From Combretum micranthum (Eukaryota; Streptophyta; Magnoliopsida; Myrtales; Combretaceae): DNA of 64,000 bases. The translations under genes and the position numbers were made by a program. This document shows positions 25,406-37,491 of the stretch, one piece after another. The stretch covers positions 310,001 through 374,000 of the forward strand of contig JAMXBD010000715.1 in assembly GCA_024138025.1 (NCBI GenBank), given 5' to 3'. Each line of letters starts with the position of its first letter. Position 1 is the first letter of the stretch. The notes under the pieces are model-generated. The model was given only the letters and a program-made list of their open reading frames with translations. It did not search any database and was not told where the DNA came from.

Positions 25406-25933
25406 ATGAGCACATCGCGTGATAGAAGAAACAAAGAAGACTCAGAAAGCAATAATAATCCTTACAGTAACAGTGGATCATCGTCACGACAATCATCACA
25501 AGACCAACCTCGGTACCGCGGAATTCGGAGAAGACCATGGGGCAAATTTGCTGCTGAAATACGTGATCCATCCCGAAATAATGGAGCGCGACTGTGGCTT
25601 GGCACTTTCGACACCGCAGAAGAAGCTGCGCGAGCTTATGATCGGGCCGCATTTGCATTTAGAGGACATCAAGCCATACTCAACTTTCCTAATGAAAATC
25701 ATTATTACTTTGACCCCAATTTTAGTAATTCTTTCTCTTCTAATTCTTCTTCGTCGTCGTGCTACTCTTCGGGTTCGTCTGCTGGTGCTTCATTTGGTGC
25801 TGGAGGTGTAGAAGGAGGAGGTGAAGTTGGTTTTTCTTCTTACCAAAATGATGTGATCGAGTTCGAGTATCTTGATAACCAGTTGTTGGATGATCTCCTC
25901 GCACCTCATGATCCCAGGAACAAGCATTATTGA
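25406..25933 (+). CDS. AP2/ERF transcription factor, group IX-like, with EDLL-type C-terminus
   Basis: A 175-residue, single-exon nuclear DNA-binding protein. The AP2/ERF domain spans about residues 37-96 ([18 protein letters not shown] to A-I-L-N-F-P-N). It has the Ala and Asp positions typical of ERF and not DREB proteins, predicting binding to GCC-box DNA. A Ser-rich linker covers about 105-128 and a Gly-rich stretch follows. The C-terminus (about 149-165, V-I-E-F-E-Y-L-D to L-L-D-D-L-L) matches the acidic EDLL/CMIX-1 activation motif of group IX ERFs such as the Arabidopsis ERF95/96/98 type. Small size and lack of introns fit that group. The start is the first ATG of the frame, with A at -3. 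Members of this group usually respond to ethylene, jasmonate or pathogens (family knowledge). Confidence 0.96.
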   Translation: MSTSRDRRNKEDSESNNNPYSNSGSSSRQSSQDQPRYRGIRRRPWGKFAAEIRDPSRNNGARLWLGTFDTAEEAARAYDRAAFAFRGHQAILNFPNENHYYFDPNFSNSFSSNSSSSSCYSSGSSAGASFGAGGVEGGGEVGFSSYQNDVIEFEYLDNQLLDDLLAPHDPRNKHY

Positions 25934-26180
25934 TTTGTGTCTTTGTGTTAATTCGAATAATAGATCCCATGATTTGATTTTCTCGTTTTGAGGTTATGTT
26001 TAATACTGAGAGATGCACAAAATTTTTGGCTCTGTATGATTTGGAATATGAAAGTTTCTTTGCTCCATTTTAATTATGTAGCCAAAGAACCTAAATTCAA
26101 GTGTACTATTGTGTTTCAATAAGTTTTCTAAGTGTGGGGTTTATTTTGTCATTAACCTCAAAACACAAAAGAATTTTGTG

Positions 26181-26186
26181 AATAAA
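26181..26186 (+). terminator. candidate poly(A) signal of the ERF gene
   Basis: AATAAA, 248 bases after the stop codon. A weaker AATAAG lies near 26117. Confidence 0.5.
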
Positions 26187-26189
26187 AAG

Positions 26190-28407
26190 CCTGCCAAGTC
26201 TTAACTACTAGTTATGTGATACAATAATGTAAAAAACATTTGTAAATATGATTATTGTTACACAATTGCACTTAATAAATATATATATGTGCGTGTGTGT
26301 GTGCGTGTGAGAATAGTGTGGTATCCCTGACGTTAGCCCTCATGGAAGCAAATAAGAAAATCTCCTCTTCAAATCTTTTCCATCCAATTATGTCCTGAAA
26401 TATACCCCGCATGGCCAGGCTAAACTAAATTGCGAAAGCTCTTGTAATCAAGATACAGATGTTGTTGGTGCTAGTGGAACCATTCGGGCCAACTATGGGG
26501 AGGTTGCTTGAAAGTTGGTGATCTCTTCTCCATTTAAATTCAAATGGACAAGCACTTTCTGGAAGTTAAAACTAGTCTCATGCCTGAATTTAAAAAATGC
26601 CGAAACAAATCTAGTGAAGCCTACAACTAGGGGGGAATACATATTACGTTAAAGTTTTCAATGCCCTCATCATGTTATGTATTACCCTTTTTGTTAAGTC
26701 ATAGTTTAGTCAAGTAAGATGAAAAACATTGAAATTCGATAAGAAAACCATTAAGTACAAACGATAGCAAAATGAATTTTAAAAGACTTCGAAAATTAGT
26801 CTAGAACATTGGTGCTGCATTTTGTGTCTTATTGGATTAAAATTGGCATTTCATCTTTCTTAATCCGGAATTGCTATTCTCTTGTTTGGTTTATAAAAGT
26901 TTTACCATAAAAAATTATTTGTTTTATATAATATGGAATAAATAAGAAATTCTAATTCTTTTCATTTTATGGAGGAATGACAAGATCAAAATTATCTTTT
27001 GTACCAAAAATACCCCTAATCATTAAATAAAGAAATTGCTTTTTTTTTTTTCTAGTTTTATTCTCTTACAGTGAACCAAACACAATGTTGGGGAATTAGT
27101 TTTTCTCCACTCTGAATATAGTAAATACAGGATTTCTCTTGTGTGTAATTGTAGTCCTTTCAGTTATAAAGTTATGTGATAGAAATTAACTTCATTTTGC
27201 TTTTAACCTTGTTCAACAAGAAGAAGTTGTATGTAGTTTTTCATAGATATTATATAAGATAATATTCGTTGTACTATATTTGATTAATAAAATAAGTTTT
27301 ATTTAGATAAAGTTCTTCTCATAATTCTAGATAAACTCCATAATTTTTGTAACACTTTTTCTGCCCCGTCCAATTAATGTTACAAAAATTTTGGAACGAG
27401 AAAAAATTATAACTTTTCATTTATGATGCTCATAATCACCACAAAATTTTACTACCACTACTATTACTACCTCCATTACTACTACTACTATCACCAAGGA
27501 AACCACCATCATCAACACAATGCTATCACCAAGTTGTTATTATTAGTGCTACAATTGAGTCAAGTCAAGACTATATAATGTTGAACTCAAGCTCAAACTT
27601 GACTTAAAATTTCAAAGTTCGACCTCAACTTGACTAAGCTTAAAATTTTAAGCTCAAGCTTGACTCAAAATAATATTACACAAACTCAAGTTCAACTTCA
27701 TTAGATTGATTTAGTTTTAGTTTATTAAAAAAATATTTTTAATATTGATTAAAATAATTTAATATCCAAACCTCACTTCAACCCAATGAACATTGGTATT
27801 TACCTAGAGCTAAATTAGGCTTGCGCAATTATCAAGCTAAACATTATGAGCTCAGATTCAACTAACTATTGTTGAATTAAACCCAAGTAAATCTAAATTA
27901 TGCTTGGGTAGCTTATGAAACAGTTTAATTCATTTGTAATCTTAACTTTCATTGTAACCATATTGTATTATTATTCTACGCCACCACTATGATTGCCACA
28001 TTCTACCATTAACACAACATTAACATCAAATTACTATAATCAACAATAATGTTGGTGGTATTATGATAATGGTAGTGGTGCAATACTGTGCTGGTGCTGA
28101 CAATGGAGACGATGATAGTGATAGATAATATGGGTAAGTGGGGTACAGTTTGGTCTGGTATGTCTCCTAAATTGAATTGAATCGTATATTACTGTCTAGT
28201 TTTTATTTTGAATTCAAACAAAACCATATGGTTTAATTCATAAATTTTTTTCAACCAAAAAAGAATGTTGCAATTCGATTTAGTTTTTCGTTTGAACAAT
28301 TATCACAAATCAACAAATGATCGTTTTAAGAACAAGAACAATCCAGTTTACATCATCTTTAACATTTGAACATCCCATTTATAAGGTTATTTGCCAATAA
28401 TTTTGTT
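26190..28407. other. intergenic, with a possible MITE and triplet-rich tracts
   Basis: A TA/TG microsatellite lies at 26278-26310. About 26868-27105 may be a MITE, since TGTTTGGTTTA near the left end is mirrored by TGAACCAAACA at the right. Triplet-rich ACC/ACT sequence is at 27430-27530 and 27960-28100. 27540-27920 is rich in CTCAAGCTTGA-type words. No gene was seen. Confidence 0.4.
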
Positions 28408-28980
28408 TGTAATTGAAGCAACGAAAGATTTAGGGTTTTAAACCGTTGATTTGCATACGAATATCAGAGTTTAATCTTCTATTGACCTATTGATTCTAAG
28501 AATACCTAGATAATAAGAATAAAAAATTGAAAAATTCTATAAAAGATTCAAAATTTGGGAAAATAATAGAGCAAGATGACTTAAATTGTATTTTTGGCCA
28601 TAGAGCATACACTTATAAGCAAGTTTGAAAGTTGCCAAAAATTGTACACAAGAAACTCTCAAAAATAGAAAATCACTAAAACTTATAGAAATAAAGTAGA
28701 TAAAAAGACAAGTAAAATGCCACATGCCGCAAGCAAAACAAGATTATCTATAAAGAGTTATAAAATATCTAAAACTTTTCCAAAATAGAAAAAGTGCCCT
28801 TTTTACGACCTACACGATGGAATTTACCTAAAAACCAACATTGTAAACTACTGAAGGTTGTGATTTTTTCTCATTAACTCATTTTGCATTGAAGTAAAGG
28901 CTTGAAGTTACAAAACTTCCATTGCCAGTCTTTAACCCATTTTGTCCATATACTTGTTAACTACTGCTTCCACTCCATCA
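28408..28980 (-). repeat. 3' LTR of the deleted gypsy element
   Basis: Aligns with 31232-31803. On the minus strand it begins TGATGGAGTGGAAGC (at 28980), overlapping the last codons of the pol remnant. The left end is placed at TGTAATTG by comparison with the PBS side of the other LTR, with an uncertainty of a few bases. Confidence 0.8.
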
Positions 28981-29245
28981 TCCTTTCTAGGTGGACAAAA
29001 TCCACGTTCAAATTCTTATTGACTAAAACATCACTAGTGTAAGGGATCAAATGTTTTACATTAAATAAATCAATAGTTCTAATATGGCTAGCCAGCTTTA
29101 ATCTATATGCATTAAGGTTGATTTTCTCAATGACCTTAACTAGCTTAATCTTCTTAGCTGACAACTTGGTTATTCATCCCTAGGAAACCAATCCTCTACT
29201 AAAACAGCCCATACAAAATCTCCTACTTCAAGTTCCATGGTCCCC
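28961..29245 (-). pseudogene. C-terminal end of gypsy pol (integrase tail), frameshifted
   Basis: The main piece (29164-28961) includes K-V-I-E-K-I-N-L-N-A-Y-R-L-K-L and F-N-V-K-H-L-I-P-Y, the pattern at the C-terminal end of plant gypsy polyproteins. A preceding piece in another frame (to about 29245) reads V-G-D-F-V-W-A-V-L and then hits a stop. It is separated from gag by a stretch with no RT or protease motifs. Confidence 0.8.
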
Positions 29246-29249
29246 ATTA

Positions 29250-30330
29250 TTTATGAATAATGTCTTCATTTACCTCTTTACTCATCAAGGTAAAAACAAT
29301 TTTTAAATCCTACATCTCTTTTTCAATTCTGGCTATAAACAACATACTACTACTACTCTATTTTGGTTTAGGACTCAGCAGGCTTTTTATTAGGAACCAA
29401 CATAATATGTTACACTCCTATTAAATTGCCAATGCCTCCCTAATGGTAAGTGGCAAGTATCCATTACAACTACGTCACACACATAAGATCTTTATATATA
29501 GACCCTATGAAAAATGAAATCAATGCTTGTTTTAAGATAGTTACCTTGCTTCCCTTCTTCATCCATGCCAGCTTGTATGACTTAAGGTGTTGTCAAGATT
29601 TAATGCACAATTTCTATGGATGTGATGTTCCCACAACTGCCGGAATTCACCATGAACCTACACACTTTGCCTTAAATGGTGCAGGTAGATCAAAAGATTT
29701 TGTTTCTCAACTAGTATTTCCTTAATAGCTATGGGAGTCATAAACTCTTCTTCAGCATTTTTAGTATTAAAAACCAAACCTTCATCACCTATTACCTCAA
29801 AAACAACTGTCTTCCTCTTCTATGTTCTAAAAAATTGGATTTTTATAAGATTAAAGAACCTTTAATCCCACTAATGCTGGGACTACTAACATTAGGCTTA
29901 GTAAAAGCGCTTAGTGGTGTTGTTGTCTGCGCCTCCATTCTCGGCTTGATTCATCTCACCACTACTATTGCTAACCCCGTTATTGATTACACCACTACAA
30001 GTCACACCACTCCCTGATCGCCTCTATTCTTTTTCTATAATCAATGCTCTCTAGTGGACTACCAATATACTAATAGGATCAAATAAATTAGCAATATCCT
30101 GAATATGCAATTTCAATCCTCTAATATTCCTTGCAATAAATTGATCATTCATTTCTTGAATCTCATTTCTAGATTTTAATTGATGAAATTCATTAGTATA
30201 TTCATTTATTAACTTGTTGCCCTATTTCAAATTCTACAGCCTCTAGTACATGATGCATCAGAAGTTATAGGGAAAAAATACTGCTCACAGGTGCTTCTTC
30301 ATCTTCTCCCATGAAGTAATTTTGGATTTC
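29250..30330 (-). pseudogene. degraded interior of the deleted gypsy element
   Basis: Only scattered coding traces are seen on the minus strand, such as an E-E-E-F-M-T-P-I-A-I-K-E segment near 29750. Open frames on the plus strand (29450-29725, 29835-30017) have no family signature and are not called. Protease and RT motifs were not found. Confidence 0.5.
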
Positions 30331-31197
30331 CCCAATCTACTTTGGGTCAATTTTCTCTGCTGCCATCATGTTGTGGCTCTACCATGAAATTTGGTCGCTA
30401 TTAGTTGTACTCTTTTGTCCTTAGGGGCTCCTTTAAATTCCAGTATCTCCTCTGCCGTAGCTAACTAGTCCAAGAACTCCTCTGATTGGAGGTCACTATC
30501 AAATTTCAGGATCTCCATCTTCATCCCAATTTCCCAACACCTTTGATCTTCTTCAACATAAGGCCTACCACACCTGCATGGTAATTCACCATATTGCTCA
30601 TCTTCCTCGATAGGAGAGAAATCATCCTTTGCCTCATTAGGTTCTAGCATCATATTAGAGTTTCTTATACGCCTAAGATTGATATTCTGATTATGATTCC
30701 TCATAAGCGCATCCATCCTCTTAGCAAGATGATCCAGCACCATATCTAATTAGGTTAAATTACACTAGAAGGTCCCAAAGTTTGGAGGTAAGTCTATTTG
30801 AAGTTTCAACGTTTCAACTGATTTAAAAGATATACCAATGTTTGAAGAGGCGGGTCAATTAAGGTCTCAATTAACATGTGTTACAACGTGATGAGTCTGC
30901 TTAGTTTTAATTAAATATTTCGCCCATTGACATATGTCAATAAAGACCTTAATTAACCTTAATTGACCCACTTTTCCAAGCGTTAGGACTTTTTTCAACT
31001 ACTTGAAATATTGTGTCTTTAAATGAACTTACCCCTAAACATTGAGACTTTCCAATGTAATTTACCCTATCCAATTGATGTTATAAAGTTTCATCTAGTT
31101 GCTCGTCGATCATTTGTCTAATTATCCAATCTAGATCATCACAATCATAGGTATCATCTATTGTACGTTGTTGATTGGTTCGTCTATGTGATGCCAT
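30330..31197 (-). pseudogene. gypsy Gag remnant, split by a MITE, with Trp-to-stop changes
   Basis: The probable start is the ATG at 31197-31195, just inside the PBS. The first piece reads M-A-S-H-R-R-T-N-Q-Q and runs to a stop at about 31081. After the MITE (30752-31067) the Gag resumes with L-D-H-L-A-K-R-M-D-A-L-M-R-N-H (30743 down) and the block E-I-G-M-K-M-E-I-L-K-F-D. Then come two stops, one in the L-D-x-L-A-T block and one in the T-T-x-W-Q block, both where relatives have Trp. Both fit G-to-A transitions in TGG. Confidence 0.82.
30752..31067. mobile_element. Mutator-like MITE with 9 bp TSD
   Basis: It begins AGGTTAAATTACACTAGAAG and ends with the near-complement CCAATGTAATTTACCC. The flanks are TATCTAATT (30743-30751) and TATCCAATT (31068-31076), a 9 bp duplication with one transition, which fits Mutator-like transposition. 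Length is 316 bp with long internal inverted repeats. It sits in the gag region of the deleted gypsy element, so it inserted later. Related copies are at 18645-19015 and 21185-21480. Confidence 0.82.
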
Positions 31198-31219
31198 GAC
31201 ACTTTCAAGATTGAATGTA

Positions 31220-31231
31220 GCTCTTATACCA
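31220..31231 (-). promoter_or_regulatory. primer-binding site (iMet type) of the deleted gypsy element
   Basis: TGGTATAAGAGC on the minus strand, the same one-base variant as at 4596-4607, lying directly inside the 5' LTR. Confidence 0.8.
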
Positions 31232-31803
31232 ACTAATTTGGTGGAAGATTTAGAGCTTTTACTACAAACCACTGATTTACGCATGAATACTAGAGTGTGA
31301 TCTTCTATTGACCTTTGATTCTAAAAAAAAACCGAAACAACAGACATCCAGAATAAAAAAAATTCTTTATTGAATTTGAAAATTGGTAATATAATAGAGC
31401 AAGACGACCCAAACTGTATTTATAGTACAAATTGGAATTTTTTTTCGCTAAGATATACACTTATATGTAAGCTCAAAAGCTGAAAAAAATAGAATACAAG
31501 AGATTGGCAAAAATAGACAATCACTAAAACTTACATAGAAATGTTATAGTGGCAAGTAAAATAGAATTACCTATAAAGAGTTACAAAAAATGTAAAACTT
31601 TCTTGAAATAGAAAAATTGTCATTTTGAGGGCTTAAACGATAGAATCTGCTTAGATATGGATGTTGTACACCACCAAAGGTTGTGATTTTTGCTCATTGG
31701 CTCGTTTCGTATCGAAGTAAGGGGCTTAAGGTTACAAAACTGCCACTTCCAGTCTTTATCCCATTTTTCCACGTACTTGTTAGCCACTGTTTCCACTCTA
31801 TCA
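31232..31803 (-). repeat. 5' LTR of the deleted gypsy element
   Basis: Pair of 28408-28980. The two share a long common core (for example ATCTTCTATTGACCT, AATCACTAAAACTTA, CCAGTCTTTA) with small indels. Confidence 0.82.
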
Positions 31804-34800
31804 ACAATACTTAGTTTGTTAAATGAATATATAACAATGTAACCAATAAGGTGAATTTACTTCTAACAACTGAAGGTATCTTCTATGACAATGCTATTCT
31901 ATTGTGAAACTATAAATCAATAATGAGAAAATGAGGGCAGTTGTGTAAGTTTTGAGAAAATGATGTAGCATTGATAATCATGAATTGAAAGGTTCGATTT
32001 GCCTAATCGAATCGAATCGTAAACTATTTCCCTATGATCAAATTGAACCACGAGTTGAGCCATTTTAAAAAGAATCGAATTTACAGTTTGATTTGGTACA
32101 ATTCACGATTTGATTGGTTTTTTCCTTTTTTTTAGCCGTAATGTAGAGCAATGTAATAAAAAATTATGCAATAGCATCAATAATAGGGGAAAAAAGTAGG
32201 CAGTCCATAAACTACCTATTTTTTACAATATTCTCTATTGAGGGTGTGTCCAATAAGAATCACTCTTAATAATAAAATTATCGAAATCACTCTCTTGGTG
32301 TATAGCAATTACCATAAATCATTAGATAAATGTTAAGCCATACTCAATGCATCAAATCTGATATATGAAATTAGTACTATATTGTTTTCATAGAGTTTAT
32401 TGTACTATTCTCATTGTCTTATATTATATTAGAATTCAACGCTATTAGGTTAACATCGGTAAGAATAACATTTAATTTCATTTGACTATATATATGCTCA
32501 TTGCTCTACAAGCCGTCTCAAGAGCTGTACGGTCAATGCATGAGTAGCCATCCGTGCGTTTGGGAAACGAATTAACTAAAGATATGAAATCCAAATACGG
32601 AGGTTGAATAATTCATGAATATCTGAATTAGGTATTGAAGGTCCTGAAGTGGCGACGAGGGTAAGGAAAATCAACATTTTCGTATCACGTGTTTTCTCCA
32701 ATTTAATATGCAAAGTAGCATCTATAACTCAACAAAAGTAGGAATAATTGGTCATACATAAGTATGGTCACATGTACCACTAATTTGTTGCAATTGATAG
32801 CAGGTTATGGGATCTATGTTTAAAAATAAAAAGATGAAATCATGTTCTTCAATATATAAAAAATATTTTAATGAAAAATTAAACCTAATTCAACGTACAA
32901 TCATATTACTCTCCTTCTCATGGCTCTATTGTTGACATAAGGGCCGGAGGGATTATATTCCATAGAACCTCTATAAAGTTTTTAAAATGTCATGGATTCT
33001 TTTTATGAGATCTTTCACATTTTTTAAAGTTTTGTGGATTGCATACACATTTACATAATATACTTAATAAAATAAAAAATATATATAAAAAATGAAAAAC
33101 CACTACTTTTCTTTAAGGATTTTTAGTAAATGACCCTAAAAAGATGAAGCATCTCTCCCTATTGCTAAGAATATCAAAAAATGAGATTCGTAGTATAGGG
33201 ACTTGTGCCAAGTTCCTCTATAGGATGCTATTAGAGTATTTTTAGGTTTTATTTGATATGATGGAATTGATTAGAAAGAAAAAGTTATAGGATAAAAAAA
33301 AAGTGAAAGGAATAAATTATTAAAGAATTTGAATCCATCCACATGTTTGATAATGAAAGAAGGAAAATTAATGGAATGTAAACTATTATAAAAAATAAAA
33401 TAAGATATAATGATTAATGATTTGCATACTCTTGAAAGATAATAAGTAATTTTTAAAAAAGAGTATAATAATACCTTTAAAAAACTTTTCCCCTTACATC
33501 CTTATTCTCTCAATTTTAAAAGAAAAAAACAAAAAATTATAGGCTCTAGAATACATATAATATCAATTTTCTTTGCCCACTCAAAATAAATATCTATATC
33601 ATTTCTTTTCCTTGTAATCATTCTTTTGTAATTCCGTGGTACTAAACCGAATGTTAATTTGAAAGCAAGAGCGGATCCAATAAATCAATATTTACGTAAT
33701 CTATGACATGAAAGGGCATAGGACCACGTGGAGCTGCAGCATGCTTTACGTCAGGGCTGTAAGCATCTTTGACTACGTAATAATAATTAAATAATTCATC
33801 TCGAATTTAGTGGGCTAATTAAACCGGTTGACGGTTTGGATAGCATATGACGTCATTCACCACACACATGCACCGCCTGACCAGTAGTGCATGGCGGCCG
33901 GTAGTTGGGTGGTCTATGCATGGTGTTTATTATTGTTTAATCCAGGCAAAATCTTCAAGAGGACAGAGGGTATACAAAAATCCAATCATATACAACTTGC
34001 ATTATCTGTACATAACAATTTATGATTACAATCTTAAAATATATTGGATTTGGGACTCCGAGTGACATGATTAGACATGGTATTGGGGTTTGTTTGGATT
34101 GTCAGTTTTTTATTATATCGTATTTGCATGTGATCTATATCTGTAACTTATTTGTGTCATATTTATATCGTATCTGTTTAATCAATTTATGAGTAAAACT
34201 GTCAGTTTTTTATTAGTATCCATTTCTTAACAAACATCTATTTGAAAACAATAAAAATATAATATCAAAATGACTTGAATATGATAGAACAAACAGATAA
34301 TCATCAAGATGAACTAGTAATGGATGTACTAAAAATATTTGTATATCTATATTATAAAAACCATGTGGGGGAGTACTTTTTTTTTTTGGCAGAACATATG
34401 AGGTAGTTTTGAATTATATATCTTATCATCTTTGAAGTTACTTAAATATCCTTTAATGTCATATCAAAATCTATGATAATTAACTAATTAGGTTTGGATA
34501 TTATTGATTTAAGCAAAAATGCAATTTCCATTTATGAAATTGATTCATCAATTTCTATAGATTGCAATGCATGATCATAAGTGATGATAGTAAATTTGAA
34601 ATTATGATTATTACAATATATAATTCATCAACTACTTATTCACAACAATTATCTTTATTTATTTTTTCAATTAACTTATATAATATTATGGTCCACAAGA
34701 TATATGTGCATGTCTATTAGGTAATATCATATTATTCTCAAAAGTTTCACATTGCTATATATAAATTTAATAATTAAAATCATATAAGTTATTTGGTATG

Positions 34801-35038
34801 CATATGGTAACTTCTCCAATGAAAAAAGATATAATATTATTAACATTGTGTGTGTCTTATACTAAAAACTACTTTCCAATTCTATAATTATTCTTTCCTT
34901 CAAGCATTAGAATTATTTTTTTTCTAGTCGATCAAGCATTAGACTGTTTGCTTAATCTGTTTCTGGTTATTTTGACGTCTTATTTTTGTAATTTTCAAAT
35001 AGATATTTAAGGAACCAAAAAAAAAAAAGACTTATGTT
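31804..35038. other. intergenic; possible TIR-element end at its right side
   Basis: 31985-32125 has GAATCG/CGATTC-type words like the hAT-like relics. 33230-33640 may be a diverged MITE (GGAATTGATTAG near the left, AATCATTCTTTTGTAATTCC at the right). At 34089 TTTGTTTGGATTGTCA may be the left end of an element whose other end is near 41172, beyond the copia insertion. 33660-33970 is less AT-rich and may be low-copy sequence. No gene was recognised. Confidence 0.4.
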
Positions 35039-35324
35039 TATGAGAAACATAAGCAATTGTGGATGTGTGGATTGTCATGTGCAACCTAGAACTGGATGTG
35101 ATGCAAACACAGAGGAAAAGGAAAAAGGAATAAAGTTCTTTTATATTCAACAAAACAGTTTACAAAGTGTACCTATACATGATATAAAGCTCTAACTAAC
35201 TCTAGTTAAACAAACTAATATACATACGTGGACAAAGACAAATATATACACGTGGACAAAAACAGCTAATGCTAGCTAAACAAACAAATAATAAATATTA
35301 AGTTCTATACGTTTATTCTAACCA
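35039..35324 (-). repeat. 3' LTR of the copia element
   Basis: 286 bp, pair of 40365-40652. Shared core words include AAGCAATTGTGGATGTGTGG and ATAAAGCTCTAACTAACTC. A purine-rich tract on the minus strand (complement of 35325-35346) lies directly inside it and would prime plus-strand synthesis. Confidence 0.9.
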
Positions 35325-35343
35325 CCTTCACCACCCTCCTTCC

Positions 35344-35886
35344 CTAATCAATGAACACACACACACACACAAGGTAGGCCCAACTTGGAACAAGCATATG
35401 AAAGTTGAGCTTCAGTGGTAGCTTTAATGAGGAAATCAGCAAGTTGAAGATGTGTAGGCACAAAGATATGAGATTGAAAAAACCAGCTAAAACATGGTCT
35501 TGAATAAAATGAGCAACAATGGAAATGTGTTTTGTCCTACTATGAAAACAAGGATGTTCAGTAAGAAGCTTAGCTAACTTGTTTTCATAAGAAAGAACAA
35601 CTAGAAGTGACAAATCACTTCCTAAATCCTTGAGAATGTAAGAAATCCACAATAATGCCTTAGTCACAAAGGCCATATTGTGATATTTAGCCTTAGTAGA
35701 TGATGTGGAAACAGTGTTTTGCTTCTTGGTTTTCCAAGAAACCAAGGAATTCCTAAATAGAATACAATAACCTAAAATAGATTTGCGATCAAGCACACAA
35801 GCACCCCAATATGAATCAGAATATCCATATGAAGACAGAACTTGAGGAAGAATAAAAGAGAGCAAGATCAACGGTCCCTTTAACAT
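35344..35886 (-). pseudogene. copia RNase H, damaged
   Basis: Shows the copia RNase H blocks G-Y-S-D-S-Y-W-G-A-C, S-L-V-S-W-K-T-K-K-Q and S-T-S-S-T-K-A-K-Y. In relatives the last block carries E-A-E-Y with a catalytic Glu. Here both Glu are Lys, consistent with G-to-A changes. The tail includes T-K-H-I-S-I and runs on into the polypurine tract region without known motifs. Confidence 0.88.
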
Positions 35887-36059
35887 ATCATAAAAGATGA
35901 AAGGATAAGTCTGGTCGTGTCATTGTAAGATATAACAATTTGTCAATAAGTTTGTGAAAAAGAGTAAGATTAGACAAAGGTGGACAACGTCAATATACAA
36001 TGAAATTCAGAACTCATGCGGGCTTTGCTACTATCAAATCAACAAATCAAGCACAAACT

Positions 36060-36750
36060 TGCACTGATTTAACAAAATTCTAGATGAAGTTTGGCAGATT
36101 TAAATCCCCAAGAAGTAACGAGGAAGGCCAAGATCCTTTATAGCAAAAGAATCAAGTAATTGTTGCTTTAAAAGATTAATGCCAATGGTATCATCGCTAG
36201 TGAGAATCATATCATCAACATAAAGAAGTAAAACTAAAAAACCAGATGAAGAGGAATAAGTTAACAAAGAAGTGTCATGCTTAGATTGAACAAAACCATG
36301 TTGAATAAGAAAATAAGAAATTTCTAAGTTCCATTAGCCTAAAGCTTGTTTATGACCGTAAAGTTATCTCAAAAGTTTGCAGACTTGACCTTTTTTAGCT
36401 TTAGTATAACTAGGATGATGCAACATATAGATGTCCTCATCAACAAACCCATGGAGAAAAGCATTATTGACATCGACTTGATGTAATTCCTAATTTTTTT
36501 ACAACAACAACTGTCATGAGCAAACGAATGTGCCAATATTAACAACTGGAGAGTAAGTACAAGTATAATCCTCACTAAAAACTTGAGTATACCTTTTAGC
36601 ACCTAACCTAGCTTTATAATGTTCAATAAAACCATCAACATGATATTTAATCTTATAAACCCAATGATAACCAGTTGTGCATTTACCAGGTGGTAATGAA
36701 GTCAATTCCCATGTATTGTTGGCTTCTAAGGCGTGCAATTCCTTGCTCAT
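36060..36750 (-). pseudogene. copia reverse transcriptase, frameshifted
   Basis: The N-terminal piece (36750-36514) has [14 protein letters not shown] and H-W-V-Y-K-I-K, then Y-K-A-R-L. After frameshifts the catalytic Y-V-D-D box can be read at 36222-36211, preceded by L-V-L-L-L and followed by M-I-L-T-S-D-D. A stop interrupts the segment around 36330. RT copies element RNA into DNA; this copy cannot be expressed as one protein. Confidence 0.88.
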
Positions 36751-36759
36751 GGCATTAAT

Positions 36760-37475
36760 CTAAGGCTCATGTTTAGAAGCTTCAGTAAATGAAGATGGTT
36801 CTTTAGAAATTAACACATTAGCAAGTGAAGTCACATAGTGTTTAGGATAAGAAACAAGTGTATGATGAAAGAATAGAGAATATTTAGGTAAAAAAAAAGA
36901 GGATAGAGACATAGTGCTACTATTAACATGATGAATATTATGGAAAGTCATCTAGCCAGGTAGGAGCACGTTGAGGACAAGAAGAATGACGAGGAACTTT
37001 AGAAAATAGTTAAGGAAAGAAGTATCACGAGAAGAAATAAAGGAAGAAAGATGTAACGGATCATCAGAAGAAGACACAAAATCATCATTAGAAAAAGTGA
37101 CAATAGGAAGTGAATTTAAAGGAGAAGAAGATGAACTGACATCATGTACTTGTTTAAAAGGAAAATTGTCTTCAATGAGCACAACATCTCGAGAAATAAA
37201 AACCTTCTTACCATCCAAAGCATACAACTTATAACCCTTTTGACCATGTGCATATCCTAAAAACACATAACAAGCACTTTTAGATCAAACTTATCAAAAG
37301 ATTGTCTTAGGAAAGAAGCATAGCACAACCAACCAAAAACACATAGCACATCATAATTTGGAGATGAATTGTAAATGTATTCATAAGGAGTCTTCCAATC
37401 AAGTAAGGATGAAGACATACAATTAATGAGATAAGTAGCAACTAACACACAATCTCCTTTAAACATCTTACGCAA
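36760..37475 (-). pseudogene. copia integrase C-terminal part
   Basis: Piece 37475-37257 has G-D-C-V-L-V-A-T-Y-L-I-N and K-T-P-Y-E-Y, the end of the copia integrase core. Piece 37266-36952 has F-L-G-Y-A-H-G-Q-K-G-Y-K-L-Y and S-R-D-V-V, the GKGY block common to copia integrase tails, followed by a Ser-rich linker. The two lie in different frames and overlap slightly. Confidence 0.85.
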
Positions 37476-37491
37476 ATAAGCATGAATTCAT

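Larger units (their letters stand above)
28408..31803 (-). mobile_element. internally deleted Ty3/gypsy element
   Basis: Two LTRs of about 570 bp (28408-28980 and 31232-31803) flank about 2.25 kb with pieces of gag and the end of pol. A full element of this kind would need roughly twice that interior, so protease, RT, RNase H and most of integrase are deleted or unrecognisable. The PBS (31231-31220) and LTR order give the minus orientation. A clear TSD was not found. The gag style and short LTRs suggest a chromovirus of another lineage than the 1-7320 element (inference). Confidence 0.85.

Noticed and set aside
25087..25422. 111-codon open frame overlapping the ERF start
   Set aside because: It runs through the ERF promoter and TATA box, is in another frame, and has no protein signature.
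25386..26018. Other open frames over the ERF gene on both strands
   Set aside because: They are shadows of the ERF coding sequence. Only the 25406 frame has the AP2 domain.
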